Shown piece after piece: positions 14,895 to 23,382 of a DNA stretch of 64,000 nucleotides; within the stretch, counting starts at the first letter, position 1, and every line of letters starts with the position of its first letter. The DNA is from JAAYFT01 sp041655755 (GTDB lineage Bacteria; Bacillota; Clostridia; Tissierellales; Tissierellaceae), in assembly GCA_041655755.1 (NCBI GenBank), contig JBBAEY010000001.1:1-64000 (forward strand). Direction: 5' to 3'. The notes beneath the pieces are model-generated. The model was not told the DNA's origin, did not search any database, and was given only the letters and a program-made list of their open reading frames with translations. The translations under genes were made by a program, and so were the position numbers.

Positions 14895-15732
14895 GACGCA
14901 CCTCCTTTTTTACCCTATCCAGCAGGTCGGTAAATAGTTCCTTGTACTTTTCACTTTTTCTGACGACAATTTCAGCATTTGAATTTAAGGTACCCAATTC
15001 GCTGTCAAAGGGTATTTTCCCTAGGATATTTATTCCCCTTTCCAGGCAAAAATCCTCTGCTGGATTTTCCCCTTCTAGGGACTTATTTAGTACCACTCCA
15101 AAGGGTTTCTTAAACAATTGCACCAGCTCATAAACCATGTTGAGGTTGTGAACTCCAAATACTGTAGGCTCTGCTACCAAGATACAGTAGTCTGCATCCC
15201 TGATAGTTTCCATTACAGTGCAGGAACTTCCCGGAGGACTATCTATTAAAATAATTTTGTCGTCCCCTGCCTTGCTTTCTTCCAGAAGCCTTTCTATTAT
15301 GGGAATACCTGAGGGCTCCCCAGTATTTAGTATTCCAGTATACACCTGTACATCTTCTGACCTACCCATTTGTACCTTTCCTATGGACTTATCCTTCTCA
15401 GTCAAGGCCTTGACTGGGCAAACCATCATGCAGCCGCCGCAGGAGTGGCAAATATCGTCAAATACAATCAACCTATCCTTGGCATAGGCCAGGGCATTGA
15501 ATCTACAAAACTCGACGCATTTTTTACAGCCATTACAGAGTTGGTTATCTACCTCAGGTATTTTTACCGTCACGTCCTCTTCCACTAAATCCTTAGGCTT
15601 GAAGAAGAGATGTCCATTGGGCTCCTCTACATCACAATCTATATAGATGGAGTCTTCTGCTGCCGCAGCTAGGTTTACTGAAACCAAGGTCTTTCCCGTG
15701 CCTCCCTTGCCGCTAAGTACTGCTATTTTCAT
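14872..15732 (-). CDS. MinD/MRP-type P-loop ATPase with inserted 2[4Fe-4S] ferredoxin domain (first copy)
   Basis: A 286-residue paralogue of the next gene with the same architecture: SGKGGTGKTLVSVNLA at the N-terminus, ferredoxin motifs CNGCKKCVEFCRFNALA and CHSCGGCMMVCPVKAL, switch segment LIDSPPGSSCTVMET, and VLNKSLEG. I start it at the ATG at 15732 (MKIAVLSGKGG), preceded by GGAGGG at good distance. A longer reading from 15807 would run through the end of the upstream NifX-like gene, whose stop is two bases before this start. It is probably translated together with that gene and with the second ATPase. Confidence 0.9.
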   Translation of the reverse strand: MKIAVLSGKGGTGKTLVSVNLAAAAEDSIYIDCDVEEPNGHLFFKPKDLVEEDVTVKIPEVDNQLCNGCKKCVEFCRFNALAYAKDRLIVFDDICHSCGGCMMVCPVKALTEKDKSIGKVQMGRSEDVQVYTGILNTGEPSGIPIIERLLEESKAGDDKIILIDSPPGSSCTVMETIRDADYCILVAEPTVFGVHNLNMVYELVQLFKKPFGVVLNKSLEGENPAEDFCLERGINILGKIPFDSELGTLNSNAEIVVRKSEKYKELFTDLLDRVKKEVRHETTTNS

Positions 15733-15733
15733 C

Positions 15734-16102
15734 TTAATGCCCTCCGTGGTCGTGAAATCCATCGTGGATTTCAGAAAGTGGTTGAAGTTCTCCTGCCATG
15801 TAGGCATCTATATTTTCCCTTATGGATTTTAATGTGGTCTTGTATATTTCTACGCTGGCGGATTTCAGGGTATTGGCAGCATTTTCTCCACACTGTGGAG
15901 TTAGGAGTACAGTTGAATCCGAGTCTATGACTGTTTGTGCCGCCTTGACTCCCGCCCCTCCTGAACTCATTGCAGCCTTGTTTTCAATAAATTCGCTTTC
16001 CTTACTTTCTGTGTCGTATACTAAAAAATATGGGCTTCTTCCAAAGGACGTGCCTACATTGCTTTCTATGTCTTTTTTGCCTACGGGCATTGCTATTTTC
16101 AT
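15734..16102 (-). CDS. NifX-like (iron-molybdenum cofactor) domain protein, upstream copy
   Basis: A 122-residue protein with the same fold as the NifX-like protein at the other end of the ATPase pair. It starts MKIAMPVGKKDIESNVGTSFG, with SFGRSPYFLVYD as the cofactor segment and LLTPQCGENAANTLKSA in the second half. Its tail (EIHDGFHDHGGH) is His-rich, a second independent metal-binding-looking tail in this operon. GGAGGA precedes the ATG. It is followed immediately by the first MRP ATPase, so the order NifX-ATPase-ATPase-NifX is symmetric. Confidence 0.88.
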   Translation of the reverse strand: MKIAMPVGKKDIESNVGTSFGRSPYFLVYDTESKESEFIENKAAMSSGGAGVKAAQTVIDSDSTVLLTPQCGENAANTLKSASVEIYKTTLKSIRENIDAYMAGELQPLSEIHDGFHDHGGH

Positions 16103-16132
16103 AAATATCCTCCATTCAATTGATAATCTTTT

Positions 16133-16516
16133 CTATGGATTTCCCCTCTTGTGAAATCTCATACCTCGTCTGTGCCTATGGCATCCAGGCCCACAGCCAT
16201 TTCCAAATCCCTCACCCATTCCCTCGCATAGCTTGTATTCTCCACCTTCTATATGGAGTACCTTGCATTCCACTAGGGATTGGGCAAGCTTTCGCCTGGC
16301 TTCCTTGTAAATGCCCTGGACAGTGGTACGGGCAATATCCATTTGTTTTGCACACTCTTCCTGAGTAAATCCCTCTAAATCTATTAGTCTTATGGCCTCG
16401 TATTCATCTACGGTCATATTTATAAGTCTCTTTCCTTCTGCTGACTGATCCAAAGGGCCAAATCTATTACTTTCTGGCAAACCGCAAACCTTTCTCCATT
16501 TCATCGGTCTGGGCAT
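16133..16516 (-). CDS. DUF134-family winged/HTH DNA-binding protein
   Basis: A 127-residue protein that starts MPRPMKWRKVCGLPESNRFG, the DUF134 signature, followed by MTVDEYEAIRLIDLEGFTQE and an HTH (CAKQMDIARTTVQGIYKEAR) resembling sigma-70 region 4. The C-terminus is rich in Cys, Gly and His (GNGCGPGCHRHRRGMRFH), probably metal- or cluster-binding. The ATG at 16516 has GGAGGTGA eight bases upstream, so a longer reading from 16561 is rejected. DUF134 genes commonly accompany NifX-like and MRP genes. It is the best in-operon candidate for an autoregulator of this cluster, an inference. Confidence 0.88.
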   Translation of the reverse strand: MPRPMKWRKVCGLPESNRFGPLDQSAEGKRLINMTVDEYEAIRLIDLEGFTQEECAKQMDIARTTVQGIYKEARRKLAQSLVECKVLHIEGGEYKLCEGMGEGFGNGCGPGCHRHRRGMRFHKRGNP

Positions 16517-16567
16517 GTCTTCTATCACCTCCATAGCCTGATCTTTTCCAAACTTATCCACACCCCT

Positions 16568-16596
16568 GTGCCAGCGAGAACCGTCCCCGGTGGCAC
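16568..16596. repeat. REP-like hairpin repeat, copy 1
   Basis: A 29-bp element: GTGCCA arm, the core GAGAACCGTCCCCGG, then a TGGCAC arm. The flanks extend the dyad (CCTGTGCCA ... TGGCACAGG). It sits between the DUF134 and DUF5320 genes. The same core recurs twice near 40.0 kb. Confidence 0.8.
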
Positions 16597-16616
16597 GGTG
16601 GCACAGGGATAAGTAG

Positions 16617-16644
16617 AAATAACCGGAGCGTCCCCCGGTTATTT
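16617..16644. terminator. Terminator downstream of the DUF5320 gene
   Basis: AAATAACCGG-N8-CCGGTTATTT, a 10-bp stem with T-rich flanks on both strands. It lies between DUF5320 and DUF134 and may attenuate transcription entering the cluster. Confidence 0.75.
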
Positions 16645-16660
16645 TTACTTATATTCTATT

Positions 16661-16915
16661 TTATAGATCTTCTAGTTGCTTTTCAATATATTCTAACTGA
16701 TCTTTTAATATTTCTTTTTGCTCTTCCAACAATTCCTTGTCTGTTCTTGAATAATATGGTTCTGCATTGTATCCTGGACCAAAACCTGGACCAAAACCTC
16801 GTCCTCTGCCAAATCCCATTCTGGGGCCAGGACCATAGGCTCTAGCACAGTAACCCATGCCTCTTCCACTCATTGGACCATAACCCATTGGGCCTCTACC
16901 GTCTCCTCTTGGCAT
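16661..16915 (-). CDS. DUF5320 small Gly/Met-rich protein
   Basis: An 84-residue protein. It starts MPRGDGRGPMGYGPMSGRG, typical of DUF5320, followed by low-complexity Gly/Phe/Pro repeats (GRGRGFGPGFGPG) and a C-terminal amphipathic coiled coil (LEEQKEILKDQLEYIEKQLE). One Cys occurs (MGYCARAYG). Its function is unknown. Such proteins regularly neighbour DUF134 and NifX-like genes in clostridia and methanogens. AGGAGGTG precedes the ATG, and it is the first gene after the palindrome-flanked promoter. Confidence 0.85.
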   Translation of the reverse strand: MPRGDGRGPMGYGPMSGRGMGYCARAYGPGPRMGFGRGRGFGPGFGPGYNAEPYYSRTDKELLEEQKEILKDQLEYIEKQLEDL

Positions 16916-16932
16916 AATTTCACCTCCTAAAG

Positions 16933-16988
16933 TTTATGACATATGTCCCTTTCAATTATTATTATACTCCATTTATGACATATGTCAA
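16933..16988 (-). promoter_or_regulatory. Promoter of the DUF5320/DUF134/NifX/MRP cluster flanked by two identical palindromic operators
   Basis: On the minus strand, TTGACA (16983-16988) and TATAAT (16961-16966) are 16 bp apart. The 15-bp sequence TTTATGACATATGTC, containing the palindrome GACATATGTC, occurs at 16933-16947 and again at 16972-16986, a 39-bp period. One copy covers the -35, the other lies just after the expected start site. This geometry suggests repression. Confidence 0.8.
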
Positions 16989-17104
16989 TAACCCTTCTAA
17001 ATATATTTTTTCTTTTTATCGAATAGGTGTTTATTTCATTTCCAACTATGATATAATATCATTCATATATATCTGGAACTTTTATGGGTACGGAGGTGAA
17101 TCTT

Positions 17105-19174
17105 TTGAAGCATAGGCGAATATCCCTTGTAGCTGCCATGGTTTCTATTATCTTTATATTGAATCTTATGGTTATAGGTATTATTGCCATAAATAGTCAA
17201 TCCTCCTACAATAATATGGCAAGGAAGCAAAGTGCAAAACTCTTGTCTCTTATATTTGAACGCACAGAAAATTATTTTAATGAACTTTTAAAGGATGCCT
17301 CCAATTTTAATAGGCTCCTAAGAGATCAAATTGTACTTAATGACTCTTATTTGGATGGGGACCTAGGCTCTATAGAGAAGCATACCCATTATATCATAGA
17401 AAATGCCAAGCATAGGCACCCTCAAATTAGTGCCATTGGATATGGCGACCAGCAGGGAAGGTTTGTCGGCTTTAGGATTAACCCCGATAGGACAATTAAC
17501 TTAATGCTCAAGGACAAGAGGACGGAGGACAAGTTGATTATTTACTCCTCTGACACTATGGAATCTAATGAAAATGCAGTTTTTGACGACTATATTATTG
17601 AGGACAGGCCCTGGTATGCCCCAGTAAGGGAAAACCCTGTAACCCAGTGGTCCGATGTCTATGTGAACTACGATGAAATAATGGACCTTACAATCACTGT
17701 AATGAGTCCGGTCTTTCACAAGGGGGATTTTGCTGGAATTGTAACATCTGACCTATCCCTAAATATAATAAACGACTTTTTAAAAAAAGACGAATCCATA
17801 GGCATGGGCCTTGTCTTTATCATAGATAGGGACAATAATATCTTGGCCCATTCAGGTCAGGGAAGCCACTTTTATCTTATACAGGGCAATAGCCCTAGGT
17901 ATGCACCCCTGACGGCCCTTAATGTGGATAATCCAATTATATCGGCCAGTATAAGCCAGATAGTAGATAAGCATATACAAAATGACACCTTTACATTTGA
18001 CTTGGACAGGGCTGGATACTATGGATATGTTGGCGAGTTGAATAAAACCAATGATTTTGGCCTTCGCTCGGTTATCGTCATTCCCGAAGAGGATATAATG
18101 GCAGATGTGAAAAACCAGCAATACCAATCGCTCATGGGGATCTTTGCCTCTGTGAGCCTGAGTATCGTATTGGGCCTATGGCTTCTAAGTATCATAATAA
18201 AACCAGTGAACAAGGTTACAAACTTGGCTAAGGCTCTCTCTAACAGCGATTTTTCCGCCACTGTCGACGAGGACAGTTTATATATTAGCGAAACCTACGA
18301 TTTGGTACATGCCTTTAACTATATGACCTCGGAGCTAAAACAGGCATTCTCTCTGGTTAAGGCAAATGAACATTTATTAGAGGCCAAGGTCATTGAGAAG
18401 ACTGCCGAGCTTGAAAAAACCTATATCGAACTTTTGGAAAAGGAAAAATTAGCGTCTTTGGGTAGTTTAGTCGCAGGTATATCTCATGAAATCAATACGC
18501 CTCTGGGCACTGCAGTATCAGCATGTTCCTACCTGAGAGAACAGAACCAAAAGCTGACAAGGTCCCTCAGGGAGAAAAAACTAACCAAGGTCGATTTTGT
18601 TGACTTCCTAGAAAACACCAGGGAAAGTCTTGATATAATGGATGTAAACCTTACTCGGGCCGCAGAACTCATTAGCACATTTAAGCAGGTTTCTGTGGAC
18701 CAGTCAGCCTCCATAGCTAGTAGGTTTTTCCTTGGGGAATATATTGAGTCCATATTTTTGACCCTCAAGCACGAATATAAGAACAAGGATTTTCAATACA
18801 ATATCCACTGCCCTGAGGACCTGGATATATTTGCCTATCCGGGTGCTATATCACACGTATTTACCAACTTGATTATGAACTCATTAAATCATGCTTTTAA
18901 GGCCAAGGGCACCTTGGTCATAGACATAGATGTTGAAGAAGTGGGCGATGATATTGTAATTAAATTTAAGGATAATGGAAGGGGCATCTCAAGTGAGAAT
19001 TTAAAGCATATCTTTGATCCTTTTTTCACCACTAGGAGGAATGAAGGTGGGAGCGGCCTAGGTTTAAGTATTGTCTATAATACAATTACCAGTAGCCTAG
19101 GAGCTAGTATCACTTGTGACAGTCAATTAGATATAGGAACGGTATTTACTATTATATTGCCAAAATCGATATGA
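17105..19174 (+). CDS. Membrane sensor histidine kinase with extracytoplasmic Cache-type domain
   Basis: About 689 residues. A transmembrane helix near residues 10-30 is followed by a long extracytoplasmic dCache-like sensor (about 35-345), a second helix (MGIFASVSLSIVLGLWLLSI), HAMP, a coiled-coil linker, then the kinase core: H box GSLVAGISHEINTPLG (about 465) and N, G1, F and G2 boxes (NLIMNSLNHAF, DNGRGIS, FDPFFTT, GSGLGLSI). The TTG at 17105 has GGAGGTGA five bases upstream and is preferred to the ATG at 17084, whose site is poor. TATAAT lies at 17052-17057. The next gene, a DUF3369 response regulator, starts 14 bases after the stop and is the likely partner. The ligand is unknown. Confidence 0.9.
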   Translation: MKHRRISLVAAMVSIIFILNLMVIGIIAINSQSSYNNMARKQSAKLLSLIFERTENYFNELLKDASNFNRLLRDQIVLNDSYLDGDLGSIEKHTHYIIENAKHRHPQISAIGYGDQQGRFVGFRINPDRTINLMLKDKRTEDKLIIYSSDTMESNENAVFDDYIIEDRPWYAPVRENPVTQWSDVYVNYDEIMDLTITVMSPVFHKGDFAGIVTSDLSLNIINDFLKKDESIGMGLVFIIDRDNNILAHSGQGSHFYLIQGNSPRYAPLTALNVDNPIISASISQIVDKHIQNDTFTFDLDRAGYYGYVGELNKTNDFGLRSVIVIPEEDIMADVKNQQYQSLMGIFASVSLSIVLGLWLLSIIIKPVNKVTNLAKALSNSDFSATVDEDSLYISETYDLVHAFNYMTSELKQAFSLVKANEHLLEAKVIEKTAELEKTYIELLEKEKLASLGSLVAGISHEINTPLGTAVSACSYLREQNQKLTRSLREKKLTKVDFVDFLENTRESLDIMDVNLTRAAELISTFKQVSVDQSASIASRFFLGEYIESIFLTLKHEYKNKDFQYNIHCPEDLDIFAYPGAISHVFTNLIMNSLNHAFKAKGTLVIDIDVEEVGDDIVIKFKDNGRGISSENLKHIFDPFFTTRRNEGGSGLGLSIVYNTITSSLGASITCDSQLDIGTVFTIILPKSI

Positions 19175-19187
19175 AAGGGTGATATTA

Positions 19188-20165
19188 ATGAAGGACTGGG
19201 ATTTAGACCAGGCAGGACTAGATTTTTTAAAGGAAGATAGGGAAGACTATAGGCCTATGAAGGGTCCTCCATATAAGCTGCTCGTTGCCGATGACGATGA
19301 GGAGGTACACAAGGTTTCTAGGCTTATGCTCAAGGACTTCGAATTTGAAGGAAGGGGTATTGAAATTCTCCACGCCTATTCTGGCGAGGAAACCCTAAGG
19401 GTTTGCAGGGAAAATCCTGATATTGCAATATTGTTTTTAGATGTAGTCATGGAAAGCAATCACAGCGGCCTTAAGGTAGTAGAAACCCTGCGCAATGAAG
19501 ATAAAAACAAGCTCATTCGCATAATTCTTAGGACTGGACAGCCTGGAGAGGCCCCCGAAGACGAGGTCATTAAAAAATACGACATTAATGACTATAGGCT
19601 AAAAACGGAACTGACCATGAGAAGATTGCACACTACCCTATATACTACCCTCAGAAACTACAGGGACCTGACAAGCATAGAAAAACATAGAAGGGGACTG
19701 CAGAAAATCTTAGAAGCTTCTTCAAGATTGTTTGCCCATAATTCCCTAGATGATTTTCTCAAAAGTATACTGGAGGAATTATCCAACTTTCAGGAAGACA
19801 ATTATCCCATGGTCTATATCAGGGAAAAAGATACTAGACCGTCAAATGGCTTTGCCTCCCTGAAACAAAATAATGAACACATAATAGTCTCTGCCACAGG
19901 TAAATATGAGGTCTATGTAGGGGAGCATATAGACAAGTTGCCCAATTACGACGAGATCTATGCTAGTATTCAAAGCTCAGGAGATGCCAGGGATATTATC
20001 CTGCCCCTTAGCAAGGGCTTTATAGTTAAAAGTTTAGGTGCTTCCAGGGTAAATAATTTCATATTTATCGAGGGTGCCAATGAGAGTTTTGACTTTGACC
20101 TCATAAAGATCTTTTTGTCTAGTTTTTCCCTTGCCCTAGATAACTACCTATCTATTCATGAATAG
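19188..20165 (+). CDS. Response regulator with DUF3369 output domain
   Basis: A 325-residue protein. The receiver domain occupies about residues 28-160, with acidic pocket VADDDEE, phosphoacceptor Asp in LFLDVVM and conserved residues in RIILRTGQPGEAPE. It is followed by a DUF3369 sensor/output domain (about 170-320; ILEASSRLFAHNSLDDFLKS). No DNA-binding or GGDEF domain is present, so the output is probably protein-protein signalling. The ATG at 19188 is chosen because AAGGGTGA lies six bases upstream; the GTG inside that site is not the start. It sits immediately after the histidine kinase and probably shares its mRNA. Confidence 0.88.
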   Translation: MKDWDLDQAGLDFLKEDREDYRPMKGPPYKLLVADDDEEVHKVSRLMLKDFEFEGRGIEILHAYSGEETLRVCRENPDIAILFLDVVMESNHSGLKVVETLRNEDKNKLIRIILRTGQPGEAPEDEVIKKYDINDYRLKTELTMRRLHTTLYTTLRNYRDLTSIEKHRRGLQKILEASSRLFAHNSLDDFLKSILEELSNFQEDNYPMVYIREKDTRPSNGFASLKQNNEHIIVSATGKYEVYVGEHIDKLPNYDEIYASIQSSGDARDIILPLSKGFIVKSLGASRVNNFIFIEGANESFDFDLIKIFLSSFSLALDNYLSIHE

Positions 20166-20238
20166 TAGACTTTTCGTGGAAAAGATAGACAAGATACTAG
20201 GATACAGGTAAAATATATAATATAGGAGGATGATTTAA

Positions 20239-20433
20239 ATGGATTTAAATGAAAAAGTATTAGAAGCCTTGAAGAGTGAAGGAAAACCCATGAGAAGTGG
20301 TGAACTAGTTGAGCAAACTGGATTAGATAAGAAGGATGTGGATAAGGCCATAAAAAACCTTAAAAAAGATGGTCTTATCGATTCACCCAAAAGGTGTTAC
20401 TATGCCCTAGCCAGCGATGAAAAAGAAGATTAA
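20239..20433 (+). CDS. Small winged-helix (HTH) transcriptional regulator
   Basis: A 64-residue protein with an HTH: MRSGELVEQTGLDKKDVDKA followed by the wing-like KKDGLIDSPKRCYYALA. The length leaves room for one winged helix only. The sequence is typical of mini-MarR-like proteins found in anaerobes; the target is unknown. TATAGGAGGATG precedes the ATG and a strong terminator follows, so it may be its own transcript or the third gene of the kinase-regulator unit. Confidence 0.82.
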   Translation: MDLNEKVLEALKSEGKPMRSGELVEQTGLDKKDVDKAIKNLKKDGLIDSPKRCYYALASDEKED

Positions 20434-20437
20434 TATA

Positions 20438-20472
20438 AAAAAATGCTACAACTAAGCTTGTAGCATTTTTTT
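20438..20472. terminator. Bidirectional terminator
   Basis: AAAAAAATGCTACAA-CTAAGC-TTGTAGCATTTTTTT. The stem has more than ten bp with perfect A and T runs, serving the small HTH gene (plus) and the diguanylate cyclase gene (minus). Confidence 0.92.
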
Positions 20473-21919
20473 ATAGGATTTCTATGTCATTTTTCCCCTT
20501 AGACTTTGACTTATACATGGCCTCATCTGCACGATTAAGTGCATCAAAGAAGCTTGAATCCCCTTCCCTGAAGTAGGATACTCCCATGGAAATGGTTGCC
20601 CTTATTTCCTTCATACCCAAATCCACCTTTGCATCGGATACGGCCTCCAGGATCTTTCTGGAAAATGGTTTTACAGAGTTTTCCTCCAGGTCCTTGAGAA
20701 TTCCAATAAACTCGTCACCGCCCCAGCGAAATAGGCTGTCGTCTTTTCTAATATTTTTCTTGACCATATCTACTTTTTGCTTGAGTACCTGATCCCCTGC
20801 AAAATGTCCATAGCTATCGTTTATATCCTTGAGATTGTCTATATCGAACATCATAATAGCCGGAGATACTCCCCTTATCTTAAACTCACTAAAGGCCTCT
20901 ATCAGCAATCTTTCTCCATACCTTCTGCTGCCTATCCTGGTCAAGGGATCGTATTGGGCTTCCCTGACTGCCCTACTAAGTGAATAGTGACTGTCCTCTA
21001 AGTTCATCAAGACTCCTTTGGCAAAGCTCACCACATATAGGTATATGATGGCGATGAATGTCAGCAGAATAACAAAAGCTGCTGCAAATAGCTGGGTATC
21101 CAACTGCTTAATGGGGGCAAATAATAAATCTTCCTTTACCCTTGAATAGTAGTAGAAATCATTTTGAATAGCTACTGCCTGATAATAATAGCCTTCATTT
21201 GTAAAGGAATATATATTATCTTCTTCTCTTAATATCCTTCCCCCCGAGACTAGGTCATCAAACTCATCTCGGTCTAACAAGCCTAGCTTTACGGTAGCAG
21301 TACATAAGTTGTGTATCTGATTTGTAAAGTCAAATATAAGGGAGTCATTGGCCAAAACTTTTCCATTATGGACTATGGGCGATCTTACCATAAAGTAAAT
21401 CTTGTCATCTATCCTACATATCTCGGATTCCATGGCTTCACCTTCTGCTGAATAAGCCTCCAAATTGCAGCCCTCGGTCAGTTCTTCCTTTGAACTATAT
21501 CTAGCTATGAGCTCCCTACCTATGACCCTGTCCGCCCTGAGCAAATGTTCTAATATACTAGCTCCATCCTGATATTTTGACTGGGTATATTCTTTTAGCT
21601 CCCCAAGACCTATGAGGTCTGATTCGTATTCCACGAGGGCATTCTTGATCATTGTTCTGCTTCTAAGACTTTTTGCCCCCTCCAATGCCCTCTCCATGTC
21701 ACCTTGGAGGGAGGCATATTTCACTGTAAAGGACTGGCTAAAGTTATCTGTTATACTTTTCTCCAAACTCCTGCTAAGAGGTAAATAAATAAGTGAAAAA
21801 ATCGCAACTGCACCGAAGAACATAATTAGAAAAAATGTAATATTAACTCTCTTTACGAATATTTCTACCATTTTTGTCTGACTGCCTGTTTCATGTGGGG
21901 CCCCCGTATGCACTTCCAT
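20471..21919 (-). CDS. Membrane diguanylate cyclase (GGDEF)
   Basis: A 482-residue protein with two transmembrane helices (about 25-50, MFFGAVAIFSLIYLPL; about 280-305, FAAAFVILLTFIAIIYLYVV) enclosing an extracellular sensor region, and a C-terminal GGDEF domain (about 325-480). The active site is intact (FRWGGDEFIGIL), and the inhibitory I-site RxxD (RKDD) lies exactly five residues before it, so product inhibition is expected. It makes cyclic di-GMP from two GTP. AGGGAGAGTGAT precedes the ATG. The extracellular part has no recognised ligand motif. It is a single-gene unit. Confidence 0.92.
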   Translation of the reverse strand: MEVHTGAPHETGSQTKMVEIFVKRVNITFFLIMFFGAVAIFSLIYLPLSRSLEKSITDNFSQSFTVKYASLQGDMERALEGAKSLRSRTMIKNALVEYESDLIGLGELKEYTQSKYQDGASILEHLLRADRVIGRELIARYSSKEELTEGCNLEAYSAEGEAMESEICRIDDKIYFMVRSPIVHNGKVLANDSLIFDFTNQIHNLCTATVKLGLLDRDEFDDLVSGGRILREEDNIYSFTNEGYYYQAVAIQNDFYYYSRVKEDLLFAPIKQLDTQLFAAAFVILLTFIAIIYLYVVSFAKGVLMNLEDSHYSLSRAVREAQYDPLTRIGSRRYGERLLIEAFSEFKIRGVSPAIMMFDIDNLKDINDSYGHFAGDQVLKQKVDMVKKNIRKDDSLFRWGGDEFIGILKDLEENSVKPFSRKILEAVSDAKVDLGMKEIRATISMGVSYFREGDSSFFDALNRADEAMYKSKSKGKNDIEIL

Positions 21920-22000
21920 AGGATCACTCTCCCTTATAGCAAAAATATTTACATCTTAATAGCTTGATTAAAGCATCCTAACACATTCTGTGGTGTGTAG

Positions 22001-22037
22001 ATAAGTCTTATAATTCCAATAGAATTACAAGACTTAT
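22001..22037. other. Long hairpin in the gap between the diguanylate cyclase and MoaE-like genes
   Basis: ATAAGTCTT-ATAATTC and GAATTAC-AAGACTTAT form a nearly perfect 16-bp stem with a four-base loop (CAAT/A). No T tract follows on either strand, so it is not a classical terminator. It lies downstream of the MoaE-like gene and upstream of the cyclase. Confidence 0.5.
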
Positions 22038-22122
22038 GCTCATAGCCTATATTAAATGTTGATTTATTTATACCCCTAGTAACTAGGACTAAACTACTAT
22101 TTTTGAAAATTCGACAATATTT

Positions 22123-22515
22123 TTATAGCTCCTTTTCTACCACGCACTGGGTCTTGATTTTCTCCACAAGGACTTGAAGGGCATCTATGACATTTGGTCT
22201 AATATCTCCTCCTATGAGCACATACATGATATCGTCTCCAAGACTTAATATCCCCTGATTAAGCCATACCTTCACATAATAAACACCCTGCAATTTATAG
22301 GCCTCTTCTATAGCCTTCTGGACTTTTTCCTCATCATAGCTAAATTCCATGCCTTTGACCAGGGCTCCCCTATCTATTCCCTCCCTGACATAGGCCCTTG
22401 GCGTCTCCCTGACTACTCCATTGTGGAATAAATACATGCCCACCTGCCCAGCATTGGGATCGTTTTTTGCCTCTTCTATCCATCGGTCCATGGACGGAGA
22501 TTCCTTATCTGACAT
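22123..22515 (-). CDS. MoaE-like molybdopterin synthase large-subunit homologue
   Basis: A 130-residue protein with the MoaE fold pattern: NAGQVGMYLFHNGVVRETPR, then GMEFSYDEEKVQKAIEEAYK, LSLGDDIMYVLIGGDIRPNV and VLVEKIKTQCVVEKEL, where MoaE has its Lys-bearing active-site end. MoaE transfers sulfur from MoaD to precursor Z in molybdopterin synthesis. No moaD or other molybdenum-cofactor gene is in the window, and the active-site end (CVVEKEL) differs from the classical xxWKKE, so it may be a divergent MoaE-like protein. GGAGGTG precedes the ATG. It follows metQ by 43 bp on the same strand and may share its mRNA. Confidence 0.8.
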   Translation of the reverse strand: MSDKESPSMDRWIEEAKNDPNAGQVGMYLFHNGVVRETPRAYVREGIDRGALVKGMEFSYDEEKVQKAIEEAYKLQGVYYVKVWLNQGILSLGDDIMYVLIGGDIRPNVIDALQVLVEKIKTQCVVEKEL

Positions 22516-22558
22516 ATTCTCACCTCCAAAGTAGATGGCGGTCTATGACCGCCATCGG

Positions 22559-23368
22559 TTAAAATGCAGGGCTACTTGCCCAACTGTATTCGTCAATTAA
22601 GAACTGCCTGACCTTGTCGCTGCTTATATGCCTGATTAGGGCCTCTATCTTGTCGCTGTCCCTATTGTCCTGCCTAGCCACTAGTGAAATGGCATAGCCC
22701 TCAGTTATACTGTCCTGCTCCTCTACATATAGCCTCTCCTCATCTCCTACTAGCTCCAGACTCTTGGCATAGGTTGGATACATGACTGCCATGCCTGTTT
22801 CTGTATATCTTTGTGCCAGACTAGTCAGGGGTACTTGGTCATCTAGGACTAGGTTTTTGTGGTTTTCCTCTATATCCCCTAGATCCAATCCCGTTGTCTT
22901 ATCATCTTTAAAACTAAGCAGTCCAGCCTGCCCCAACAAGTACAGGGCCCTACTCAAATTAGTTCCATCGTCTGGAAGGGTTATGCTACTGCCACTTTCT
23001 ATCTCTTCAAGGCTCTTGTAATCCTTGGAATAGAGGGCGTAGGTAGCATGGTAGATGGGCTGAATAGTTACCAAATCTGCATCGTTGGCCTCATTAAAGG
23101 CCTGAAGAAAATAATCGTGTTGTATCATATTTGCGTCAAGTTCTTCATTCTGGAGCAGGTTATTTGGAGTTTGATAGTCGGAAAACTCGTGAATATTTAA
23201 TTCATAGCCCTCTTCTTTTAAGTCGTCTTGAATTAAGAGCAGTATATCCTTCATTGGATAAAATGATACTCCTACATTTATTTCGCTGCTTTCTTTTTCT
23301 GTCTTGCTGCATGCTGCCAGGGACAGGACAAGTATTAGTGCTACTGATAACAATAAAATTCTTTTCAT
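22559..23368 (-). CDS. metQ: Methionine ABC transporter substrate-binding lipoprotein (MetQ/NlpA)
   Basis: A 269-residue lipoprotein. Starting at the ATG at 23368 gives MKRILLLSVALILVLSLAAC with a proper lipobox (LAAC) and AAGGAGA upstream; a longer reading to 23470 would run through the end of metI. The mature part has the NlpA-family segments INVGVSFYPMKDILLLI, NMIQHDYFLQAFNEANDADL and ITLPDDGTNLSRALYLLG. It delivers methionine (or a related compound) to MetI-MetN. It is the last gene of the metN-metI-metQ set. Confidence 0.9.
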   Translation of the reverse strand: MKRILLLSVALILVLSLAACSKTEKESSEINVGVSFYPMKDILLLIQDDLKEEGYELNIHEFSDYQTPNNLLQNEELDANMIQHDYFLQAFNEANDADLVTIQPIYHATYALYSKDYKSLEEIESGSSITLPDDGTNLSRALYLLGQAGLLSFKDDKTTGLDLGDIEENHKNLVLDDQVPLTSLAQRYTETGMAVMYPTYAKSLELVGDEERLYVEEQDSITEGYAISLVARQDNRDSDKIEALIRHISSDKVRQFLIDEYSWASSPAF

Positions 23369-23382
23369 TTTTACATATCTCC

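Noticed and set aside
20239..20433. Toxin-antitoxin pair
   Set aside because: The small HTH gene has no adjacent partner of toxin size and is followed by a terminator.
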